From Oscillospiraceae bacterium (GTDB lineage Bacteria; Bacillota; Clostridia; Oscillospirales; Ruminococcaceae): DNA of 64,000 nt. The translations under genes were made by a program, and so were the position numbers. Positions 42,585-49,740 of the stretch are shown here, piece after piece. Below the pieces are notes generated by a model. That model was not told the DNA's origin and searched no databases. It saw only the letters and a program-made list of their open reading frames with translations. The stretch spans positions 1 through 64,000 of the forward strand of contig CAAGCE010000241.1 of NCBI GenBank assembly GCA_900768245.1. Reading direction: 5' to 3'. The first letter of the stretch is position 1. Every line of letters starts with the position of its first letter.

Positions 42585-43646
42585 ATGTACGAGTTAAATG
42601 ATAAACTGAAAAAAATCGAAGCATATGATCCGATCGAGGGCAGCTATAACATACGTCTTGATGCCAATGAATCCTGCTTCAATATAAATGATGTTCTCGG
42701 CGATAGAATTTCCGAAGCAATAAAAAAAGTTGCCCTGAACCGTTACCCTGACCCTATGGCAAAGGGTGCAGTAAAGGCTTTTTCCGAGCTTTATAATGTA
42801 CCTGAAAAGTATATTACCGCAGGAAACGGTTCTGATGAGCTTATCAGTATTATTTGCGGCAGCTTTCTTGAAAAGAAAGATAAGGTGCTTACTCTTTCTC
42901 CTGACTTTTCAATGTATGCCTTTTACAGCGGACTTTATGAACTCAAAGTTGAAACCATGCATAAGGACGGCTCACTTAAAATAAATGTTGCTGATGTGAT
43001 TGAATACTGCAACAATAATGATATAAAGGCTGTTATTTTCTCAAATCCGTGTAATCCGACTTCACTTGGTCTGAAGCGTGAAGATGTTATCAGGCTTATA
43101 AAAAGTGTATGCTGTCTTGTTATAGTTGATGAGGCATATATGGATTTCTGGGATCAGAGTATCCTTGATGAAGTTGGCAATTATGATAATCTTATCATTC
43201 TTAAAACCTGTTCAAAGGCATGGGGACTTGCTGCGATCCGTTTTGGCTTTGCAGCAGCTTCCGAAAAGATAACAGGTGCATTGAGAGCAGTTAAATCACC
43301 ATATAATACTGACTCTGTTTCTCAGGCAGTAACAGAACTTGTTCTTTCCGAAAAAGAGCTGCTTAATGACTATTGTGCAAAGATAGTTGAAAGCAGAAAA
43401 GAGCTTCAGGCAGCACTTGAAAAGCTTGCTGAAAAATATACCGTTCTTGAAAGAGTTTATGATTCGGTTACAAACTTTATATTTATAAAAACTCCTGCCG
43501 CAAAGGAGATCCACAGCAAGCTGCTTGAAAAATCAATTGCAATAAGATGTATGGGTGCATATATCAGAATTTCCGCAGGTACTAAGGAAGAAAATGCAGC
43601 AGTTATAGCTGCACTTGAAGATATTCTGCCGCAGGTGAAAAACTGA
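42585..43646 (+). CDS. hisC: Histidinol-phosphate aminotransferase
   Basis: A PLP enzyme that transaminates imidazole acetol phosphate to histidinol phosphate. Among its 353 residues are RLDANESCF, AGNGSDELI, FSNPCNPTS, VDEAYMDF and the Schiff-base Lys in LKTCSKAWGLAAIRFGF. SD GAAAGGAA precedes ATG. It sits between hisD and hisB. Confidence 0.95.
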   Translation: MYELNDKLKKIEAYDPIEGSYNIRLDANESCFNINDVLGDRISEAIKKVALNRYPDPMAKGAVKAFSELYNVPEKYITAGNGSDELISIICGSFLEKKDKVLTLSPDFSMYAFYSGLYELKVETMHKDGSLKINVADVIEYCNNNDIKAVIFSNPCNPTSLGLKREDVIRLIKSVCCLVIVDEAYMDFWDQSILDEVGNYDNLIILKTCSKAWGLAAIRFGFAAASEKITGALRAVKSPYNTDSVSQAVTELVLSEKELLNDYCAKIVESRKELQAALEKLAEKYTVLERVYDSVTNFIFIKTPAAKEIHSKLLEKSIAIRCMGAYIRISAGTKEENAAVIAALEDILPQVKN

Positions 43647-43665
43647 AACATTTGGAGGGGTAACG

Positions 43666-44244
43666 ATGCGAAAAGCTGAAATAAGCCGCAAAACAGGTGA
43701 AACAGACATAACTGTAAAAATTGATCTTGACGGAAGCGGAAAGGCTGATATTTCCACAGGCATAGGTTTTTTTGACCATATGCTCACAGCTCTTACCGTT
43801 CACAGCGGATTTGATATTACAGTAAAAGCCGTAGGGGACCTTTATGTTGACAGTCACCATACTGTTGAAGACACGGGAATAGTTCTCGGACAGGCTTTTA
43901 AAGAGGCTATCGGCGACAGAAAAGGGATCGAGAGATACGGTTCAGCATATATCCCTATGGACGAAGCTCTAGGTTTTGCAAGTCTTGACATCAGCAACCG
44001 ACCTTTCCTTGTGTTCAAAGCAGATTTTCACGATGACAGAGCAGGCAATTTTGACACCTGCCTTACAGAAGAGTTTTTCAGAGCCTTTGCGTTCAACGGC
44101 GGAATAACTCTTCATGTGATCGAGGAGTACGGAAAAAATGACCACCACATTATCGAAGCAATGTTCAAAGCTGTTGCCCATGCACTTAAAACTGCTGCAT
44201 CGGTAAACGGCGGACAGATTCTTTCTACAAAGGGCGTGTTATAA
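43666..44244 (+). CDS. hisB: Imidazoleglycerol-phosphate dehydratase
   Basis: A manganese-dependent monofunctional dehydratase (192 residues), without the histidinol-phosphatase domain of enterobacterial HisB. The paired metal motifs are FFDHMLTALTVH, DSHHTVEDTGIVLG, FRAFAFNGGITLH and KNDHHIIEAMFKAVA. hisH begins at the next nucleotide after the stop codon. No histidinol phosphatase gene is visible in the operon. Confidence 0.96.
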   Translation: MRKAEISRKTGETDITVKIDLDGSGKADISTGIGFFDHMLTALTVHSGFDITVKAVGDLYVDSHHTVEDTGIVLGQAFKEAIGDRKGIERYGSAYIPMDEALGFASLDISNRPFLVFKADFHDDRAGNFDTCLTEEFFRAFAFNGGITLHVIEEYGKNDHHIIEAMFKAVAHALKTAASVNGGQILSTKGVL

Positions 44245-44847
44245 ATGATAGCGATCGTTGATTACGGTGCAGGCAATATTTTCAGCGTGAAAAATGCACT
44301 TGATTATATTGGTGTTGAAAATAAGCTTACATCTGATGTAAAAGACCTTGTCAATGCAGACCGGATAATTCTTCCCGGTGTCGGAGCATTTCCGTGGGCA
44401 ATGAAAATGCTTAATAGCAGCGGACTTGTTGATGTTATCCGTGAACAGGCTAAGGTCAAACCTTTTCTTGGAATTTGTCTTGGAATGCAGCTTATTTTTG
44501 ATAAGGGATATGAATTTGAAGAAACAGACGGTCTTGGACTTATAAAAGGTACTGTAAAAAAAATTGAGCGTGACGACCTTTCGATACCTCATATGGGTTG
44601 GAACAGCCTTATTGTAAACAATGAATGTCCTCTTCTTGACGGACTTTCTCAGGACGAGTATGTTTATTTTGTACATTCATATGCAGCTGTATGTGATGAT
44701 AAAGATGTTGCAGCATATTGTGATTATGGCGGAAAAATAACCGCTCTCGTTTATGACGGCAAATATGTTTACGGTTCGCAGTTCCACCCTGAAAAGAGCG
44801 GTGCTGCAGGACTTAAAATGCTAAAGAACTTTTCGGAACTGAAGTAA
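44245..44847 (+). CDS. hisH: Imidazole glycerol phosphate synthase, glutaminase subunit
   Basis: A class I glutamine amidotransferase (200 residues) that supplies ammonia to HisF. The catalytic Cys is in FLGICLGMQLIF (about residue 79), with His/Glu in GSQFHPEKS near the C-terminus. It abuts hisB and is followed 15 nt later directly by hisF. The hisA gene that normally lies between hisH and hisF in Firmicutes is not present. Confidence 0.96.
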   Translation: MIAIVDYGAGNIFSVKNALDYIGVENKLTSDVKDLVNADRIILPGVGAFPWAMKMLNSSGLVDVIREQAKVKPFLGICLGMQLIFDKGYEFEETDGLGLIKGTVKKIERDDLSIPHMGWNSLIVNNECPLLDGLSQDEYVYFVHSYAAVCDDKDVAAYCDYGGKITALVYDGKYVYGSQFHPEKSGAAGLKMLKNFSELK

Positions 44848-44862
44848 GGAGGGGAATATAAA

Positions 44863-45624
44863 ATGCTTGCTAAACGAATTATTCCTTGCCTTGATGTTCG
44901 TGACGGAAAAGTTGTCAAGGGTATAAATTTTGTTGGGATAAAGGAAGTCGGAGATCCTGTTGAATGTGCTGCCGAGTATGACAGACAGGGTGCCGATGAA
45001 ATAGTGTTCCTTGATATTACAGCTTCAAACGAGGGCAGGGGAACTATGCTTGATGTTGTAAGAAGAACTGCTCAGAAGGTTTTTGTTCCTCTTACAGTCG
45101 GCGGCGGTATCAGAACGATTGATGATTTCAGAGATACACTTCGTGCAGGAGCGGATAAGGTTTCTGTAAACTCTGCGGCTGTCAAAAATCCTCAGCTCAT
45201 AAAAGAAGCTGCTGATATTTTTGGCTGTCAGTGTGTCGTGGTTGCAATTGATGCAAAAAAGTGCGATGACGGACATTATACGGTCGTGATCAACGGCGGA
45301 CGTATTGATATGGGTATAGATGCTGTTGAATGGGCAAAAAAAGCCGAAGAGCTTGGAGCAGGAGAAATACTCCTTACATCAATGGATACTGACGGCGTAA
45401 AGGGTGGATTTGACCTTGATATGCTCAACGCAGTATGCAGCGTTGTAAAGATACCTGTAATTGCAAGCGGCGGCTGCGGAAAGCTTGAGCATTTCACGGA
45501 AGTGTTTGAAAAGACAAATGCTTCGGCTGCTCTTGCGGCATCATTGTTCCATTATAAAGAGCTGACTGTTGATGAAGTAAAAACTGAACTGAAAAAACAT
45601 AATATCCCCGTCAGAAAAAACTGA
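44863..45624 (+). CDS. hisF: Imidazole glycerol phosphate synthase, cyclase subunit
   Basis: The TIM-barrel cyclase of IGP synthase, 253 residues. [19 protein letters not shown] carries the catalytic Asp, and [36 protein letters not shown] and IASGGCG are HisF hallmarks that separate it from HisA. It forms the HisHF complex with the preceding gene product. Confidence 0.97.
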   Translation: MLAKRIIPCLDVRDGKVVKGINFVGIKEVGDPVECAAEYDRQGADEIVFLDITASNEGRGTMLDVVRRTAQKVFVPLTVGGGIRTIDDFRDTLRAGADKVSVNSAAVKNPQLIKEAADIFGCQCVVVAIDAKKCDDGHYTVVINGGRIDMGIDAVEWAKKAEELGAGEILLTSMDTDGVKGGFDLDMLNAVCSVVKIPVIASGGCGKLEHFTEVFEKTNASAALAASLFHYKELTVDEVKTELKKHNIPVRKN

Positions 45625-45637
45625 AAGAGGTATTTTT

Positions 45638-46054
45638 ATGGGAATGATCGAAGAAACAAACGAGCTTATGCTTGATTGGGATAAGATACGCAATATGCCG
45701 AAAGAAAATCATGTTATCCCTGTTGCTGTGCAGAATATTATAACAAAGGAAGTTATCCTAGTTGCATATGTAAATGAAGAGGCTTTAAAGGAATCCATAC
45801 GTCTGAAAAAGGCAGTTTTCTGGAGCACATCAAGAAACAAGCTTTGGTTCAAGGGTGCAGAATCGGGAAATACATTCACGCTTGACCATATTTTTGTCAA
45901 CTGTGAACAGAACTCACTTGTTTATCAGGTAACTCCCGATAAGGGCAACATATGCCATACAAGCTATAACGGAGCGGCGAACAACTGCTATTACCGTGAA
46001 CTTGATATGGATACGATGAAACTTATAAATCTTAACGAAAAGAAAGGAAACTGA
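45638..46054 (+). CDS. hisI: Phosphoribosyl-AMP cyclohydrolase
   Basis: Opens the purine ring of PR-AMP; a zinc enzyme. The 138-residue standalone domain has VAVQNIITKEVILVAYVNEEAL, FWSTSRNKLWFKGAESGN and the Cys ligands in VNCEQNSLVYQV and ICHTSYNG. It is separated from hisE by 2 nt, so the HisI and HisE activities are encoded separately here rather than fused. Confidence 0.95.
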   Translation: MGMIEETNELMLDWDKIRNMPKENHVIPVAVQNIITKEVILVAYVNEEALKESIRLKKAVFWSTSRNKLWFKGAESGNTFTLDHIFVNCEQNSLVYQVTPDKGNICHTSYNGAANNCYYRELDMDTMKLINLNEKKGN

Positions 46055-46056
46055 AT

Positions 46057-46395
46057 ATGACAGTTTATGAAGAGATATTTGAAGTATTGAAGCTTCGCAA
46101 AAAAGCATTTGACGAGGGCAATGCTCCTGAAAAATCATATACCTGCTACCTTTATGAAAAGGGCGTTGACAAAATATGCAAAAAGGTCGGTGAAGAGGCT
46201 ACCGAAACAGTTATCGCTGCAAAGAACGGTGATAATGATGAACTTATGAATGAGATCAATGACCTTATTTATCATGTTATGGTCCTCTGCGTAAATCAGG
46301 GACTTGAATGGAGTGATGTTGAAAAGGTGCTTTCTGAAAGAAACGAAAAGATAGGCAACCTGAAAACATTCCACCAGACAGATAAAAACAGCTGA
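46057..46395 (+). CDS. hisE: Phosphoribosyl-ATP pyrophosphatase
   Basis: Hydrolyses PR-ATP to PR-AMP (second step). A 112-residue all-helical MazG-like protein with SYTCYLYEKGVDKICKKVGEE and the metal motif EEATETVIAAKNGD, then NDLIYHVMVL. It is the final gene of the his operon. No clear intrinsic terminator follows before the palindromic element at 46454. Confidence 0.94.
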   Translation: MTVYEEIFEVLKLRKKAFDEGNAPEKSYTCYLYEKGVDKICKKVGEEATETVIAAKNGDNDELMNEINDLIYHVMVLCVNQGLEWSDVEKVLSERNEKIGNLKTFHQTDKNS

Positions 46396-46453
46396 TAATT
46401 ATTTAATTGTGTAACTTTTTTGACCTCCTGTGAATAATATATATTGAAGTTTT

Positions 46454-46667
46454 AAGGAAGTTATACTAATCTTTAATCGTTCTATAGACAAAGCCGACAG
46501 ATGAAATAATTCCAATTAAGTCACTGTGTGGACTTTAGTCACTGCGTGTACTTTGAAAAGCGACTGCAGGCGGGCTTGTCGCCCGTCAAAGGAGATTGAC
46601 GCAGAGTGGGATTATTTCAGCCAAGGATTTGTCTATGGGTTGATTAAAGATTAGTATTAAATTCCTT
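46454..46667. mobile_element. 214-bp MITE-like palindromic element
   Basis: The ends are roughly 60-bp imperfect inverted repeats. AAGGAA...ATACTAATCTTTAATC...ATAGACAAA...TGAAATAAT runs inward from 46454 and is mirrored from 46667. The centre continues to pair (CACTGCGTG with CGCAGAGTG) down to GGCGGGC-TTGTC-GCCCGTC (46569-46587). The left arm contains an 18-bp tandem duplication (46519-46536/46537-46554, 16 of 18 identical). No ORF or transposase is inside. It could be a non-autonomous transposon or a long structured RNA. It fills the hisE-to-Cys-rich-protein gap. Confidence 0.72.
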
Positions 46668-46696
46668 TGCTTTAGTATATTCATAGGAGGATTTTT

Positions 46697-47587
46697 ATGA
46701 GCGAATTAAATAACTGCTTCAAAGAAGCAGTTTGTGTCGAGGTTCAGCGTGTATTTGACAGTTGTTCAGACCGTGACTGCATATATGAGCTTCCTGTAAC
46801 TCTTACAGATGACTCGCCTGAAATAACTGATGATATGGATATTGTGAAAACCCGCTGTGCAGAGGTCGAAGCAACCTGTATTTCGGTTGATGCAGTTCCA
46901 TTCAAATCAGGCTATTATGCAGTTGATATTACTTATCGTTTTAAAATTACTGCGGAAGCATTTTCAAAGGGTTTTTGTAAGCCGCAGACAGGTACGATAC
47001 TTTGCGGTACAGCTTTCTGGAACAAGCGTGTGATACTTTATGGCAGTGAAGGAAATGCAAAGGTGTTTACAAGTGAACAGGATACAGTTTTGACTCCTGT
47101 TGAGCCGTGTGATGCAAGTTGTGTATGCTGCTGCAATGATGCAAGTATGCCTAAGGCTACTGTTCATGTTGTTGACCCTATTGCACTCGATACGAGATTC
47201 AAGTGTGTGCCTGAGGGAATGACAAGTCCGGGCGTGTGTCCGACACCGCCTGTTCCGCCTGCATCAATAACATTTGAAAGAATACTTACCGTATCTCTTG
47301 GACTTTTCTCGATCGTTCAGCTTTCAAGACCTGTATCAATGGTCATTCCTGCATACGATTACTGTATACCATGCAAGGACTGCTCACTTACCGATACATC
47401 TGAATCACCATGTGATGTATTTGACAGAATAGAATTCCCGTCAGAACAGTTTTTCCCGCAGCCTGACAGCGACGCTTCAACAAAATACGGCTGCTGCTGC
47501 CATAAGGAAAATACAAGATGCGATGACGGCGACAGACCGTCTGAAAAACACGATAAGCCGGAAAAGAAGTGCGGCTGTTCAGACTGA
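46697..47587 (+). CDS. Cysteine-rich conserved clostridial protein of unknown function
   Basis: A 296-residue protein with about 25 cysteines and no signal peptide. An N-terminal beta-rich domain (about 5-140, starting NNCFKEAVCVEVQRVFDSCSD and containing RVILYGSEGNAKVF) is followed by a Cys cluster ASCVCCCNDAS (about 139-149), a Pro-rich turn (CPTPPVPPAS), a hydrophobic beta segment, and a charged tail with GCCCHKEN and KKCGCSD. The general look resembles clostridial spore-surface or metal-binding proteins, but I cannot assign a function. SD TAGGAGG precedes ATG. A terminator follows. Confidence 0.75.
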   Translation: MSELNNCFKEAVCVEVQRVFDSCSDRDCIYELPVTLTDDSPEITDDMDIVKTRCAEVEATCISVDAVPFKSGYYAVDITYRFKITAEAFSKGFCKPQTGTILCGTAFWNKRVILYGSEGNAKVFTSEQDTVLTPVEPCDASCVCCCNDASMPKATVHVVDPIALDTRFKCVPEGMTSPGVCPTPPVPPASITFERILTVSLGLFSIVQLSRPVSMVIPAYDYCIPCKDCSLTDTSESPCDVFDRIEFPSEQFFPQPDSDASTKYGCCCHKENTRCDDGDRPSEKHDKPEKKCGCSD

Positions 47588-47636
47588 TATATTTGAGAGC
47601 TGCAGCTTTCAAGTAAAATGAATATCTGAAATCCAA

Positions 47637-47677
47637 CAGATCCCCGATTTTGAAAAAAGTCGGGGTCTGTTTTTTTG
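47637..47677 (+). terminator. Intrinsic terminator after Cys-rich protein gene
   Basis: CAGATCCCCGA (47637-47647) pairs with TCGGGGTCTG (47660-47669) with a one-base bulge, followed by TTTTTTT. Confidence 0.88.
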
Positions 47678-47706
47678 AACTCATAAAAATTTACTGAAAA
47701 ATAATG

Positions 47707-47735
47707 TTGAAATCTTAAGTCAAAAGTGATATAAT
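47707..47735 (+). promoter_or_regulatory. SigA promoter of miaB-ricA unit
   Basis: TTGAAA (47707-47712), a 17-bp spacer and TATAAT (47730-47735), 40 nt ahead of the miaB start codon. Confidence 0.88.
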
Positions 47736-47774
47736 AGACCTATATAGTGTATTTATTTGGAGGATAATTAAATT

Positions 47775-49139
47775 TTGAATCTGTATATAGATAAAGTAAG
47801 AGCATTCCGGAGCGAAAAAGAAAAAATCCCGCTATGCTATGTTCATAGCTTCGGCTGTCAGCAGAATGTGAGCGACGGCGAAAAAATAATGGGACTTCTC
47901 TCAGAAATGGGATACGGAGTTACTACTGAGATCGATTCCGCCGACTTAATTATATATAATACCTGCGCTGTGCGTGAAAATGCCGAACAGCGTGTTTACG
48001 GTATGATAGGCGAGCTTAAACATATGAAGGAGCGCAAGCCTGAGCTTATAATCGGACTTTGCGGCTGTATGGCTCAGGAAGAAAAAACAGTCGAAAAAAT
48101 ACGCCGTACATATAAGCAGGTCGATCTGATATTCGGTACTCATGCGCTTTCGGAACTTCCGAGACTTCTTTATGAAGTGCTTAATGAAAGAAAGTTTGTT
48201 TACGATACAGATGAGTATGATGTTTCTTCGTCTGAGATAGAACCTGTAAGGTCATGCAGCTTTAAGGCAAGCGTGCCTATAATGTATGGCTGCAACAATT
48301 TCTGCTCATACTGTATTGTACCATATGTAAGGGGCAGGGAAAAAAGCCGTGCCGCCGAGGATATTATTGCCGAAGTGAAAAAGCTGGCAAAGAACGGCTG
48401 TAAGGAAATAATGCTCCTTGGACAGAATGTCAATTCATACGGCAAGAATCTTGAAACGCCTGTAAGCTTTGCAGAGCTTCTCAGAAGCCTTAATGATATA
48501 GAAGGTGATTTTAAAATACGTTTTATGTCACCTCACCCGAAGGATATGACAAAGGACGTTATTGACGCTGTTTTTGAATGTGACAAGGTCTGCAAACATA
48601 TCCACCTTCCGCTGCAGTCGGGAAGCAATGAAATACTGCGCAAAATGAACCGCAGATATACTGTAGAGCAGTATATGGACATTGTTTCGTATATCAGAAG
48701 CAAGTCAGCGGATTTCTCTCTCACTACCGATATTATCGTAGGATTTCCAAATGAAACATATGAGGATTTCTTACAGACATTAAAGGTCGTTGAAGAGGTA
48801 AAATACGACAATATTTATTCATTTATATATTCTAAACGTACAGGTACAAAGGCTGCCGAGATCGAAGATAACACTTCCGACGCAGACAAGAGCAAATGGA
48901 TGACTGAGCTTTTGCAGACACAGCGAAGGGTTTCGACTGAGCATTACAAACGCTTTGTCGGAAGAACTCTTGATGTTTTGTTTGATGCGGAAAGCAGACA
49001 TGAAGGCTTGCTTACGGGAAAAAGCGATGAATTTATTATTGTAGAAGCTCCGTGCAGCGATAAGAGCATTATCGGACAGCGCCGAAAGGTCAAGATAACA
49101 AAGGCTTATAACTGGGCATTGCACGGTGAAATAATTTAA
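47775..49139 (+). CDS. miaB: tRNA-2-methylthio-N6-dimethylallyladenosine synthase
   Basis: A radical SAM methylthiotransferase that adds the ms2 group at A37 of tRNAs modified by MiaA (also in this window). Domains are an N-terminal UPF0004 domain with cluster cysteines (SFGCQQNVSDGEK, NTCAVRENAEQ, GLCGCMAQ), a radical SAM core with CNNFCSYCIVPYVRGRE, and a C-terminal TRAM domain. The start is TTG 47775 with SD TTGGAGGA. It has 454 residues. The following ricA/ymcA-mutS-mutL order copies the Bacillus ymcB-ymcA-mutSL neighbourhood. Confidence 0.96.
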   Translation: MNLYIDKVRAFRSEKEKIPLCYVHSFGCQQNVSDGEKIMGLLSEMGYGVTTEIDSADLIIYNTCAVRENAEQRVYGMIGELKHMKERKPELIIGLCGCMAQEEKTVEKIRRTYKQVDLIFGTHALSELPRLLYEVLNERKFVYDTDEYDVSSSEIEPVRSCSFKASVPIMYGCNNFCSYCIVPYVRGREKSRAAEDIIAEVKKLAKNGCKEIMLLGQNVNSYGKNLETPVSFAELLRSLNDIEGDFKIRFMSPHPKDMTKDVIDAVFECDKVCKHIHLPLQSGSNEILRKMNRRYTVEQYMDIVSYIRSKSADFSLTTDIIVGFPNETYEDFLQTLKVVEEVKYDNIYSFIYSKRTGTKAAEIEDNTSDADKSKWMTELLQTQRRVSTEHYKRFVGRTLDVLFDAESRHEGLLTGKSDEFIIVEAPCSDKSIIGQRRKVKITKAYNWALHGEII

Positions 49140-49157
49140 TTAAAAGGAGTTAGAACA

Positions 49158-49568
49158 ATGACTGTAATTGACAAAGCAAGAGAACTTGGAGTGATGATCC
49201 AGCAGGACGAGCGTTACGCTGCTTACTATGTTGCAAAGGACGCTAATGATAATGATGAAACTCTTCAGAATATGATAAACGAATTCAATATGAAGAGAAT
49301 GCAGCTCAACAGCGAAATGTCCAAGGAACAGAGAGATGAAGCAAAGCTTGCTGAACTTGACAAGGCTATCAAGAATCTATATTCCGATATTATGTCAAAT
49401 GAAAATATGGATAACTACAACAAGGCTAAGAATGCAATGGACGCTCTTCTTAATGAGATCAATATGGTGATCACATTCTCAGCTAACGGCGAAGACCCAA
49501 TGACTTGCCCAACAACACAGGAGCATAGCTGCGGCGGAAGCTGTTCGACCTGCGGCGGCTGTCACTAA
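49158..49568 (+). CDS. YlbF/YmcA family protein (RicA-like) with cysteine-rich tail
   Basis: A 136-residue helical protein of the YlbF family (about 1-108; IDKARELGVMIQQDERYAAY). In Bacillus, RicA (YmcA), RicF (YlbF) and RicT form a complex with [4Fe-4S] clusters that promotes RNase Y-dependent mRNA maturation, competence and sporulation. The position directly after miaB (ymcB) marks this as the YmcA counterpart. The C-terminal tail has five Cys (117, 125, 129, 132, 135; ending CGGSCSTCGGCH), a plausible metal or cluster site. SD AAAAGGAG precedes ATG. A hairpin follows at 49627. Confidence 0.85.
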   Translation: MTVIDKARELGVMIQQDERYAAYYVAKDANDNDETLQNMINEFNMKRMQLNSEMSKEQRDEAKLAELDKAIKNLYSDIMSNENMDNYNKAKNAMDALLNEINMVITFSANGEDPMTCPTTQEHSCGGSCSTCGGCH

Positions 49569-49626
49569 GGAAATTACCGCTTCGCATTGAAGGGTTTTTC
49601 CTGATAAAGCAAGCTATTATTTGATC

Positions 49627-49648
49627 GACCTGTCCATAAGGGCAGGTC
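49627..49648 (+). terminator. Hairpin between ricA-like gene and mutS
   Basis: GACCTGTCC (49627-49635) pairs with GGGCAGGTC (49640-49648) with a 4-nt loop. The T-rich TGCTTTTTAT comes about 7 nt later, so termination is possible but not certain. Confidence 0.55.
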
Positions 49649-49740
49649 TGTCATTGCTTTTTATGTATAAGAAATAAATGTCTGCTTGAATCAATAATGT
49701 TGACTGAAACAGATATTTATACAGATCGGAGGCTTTTTTC

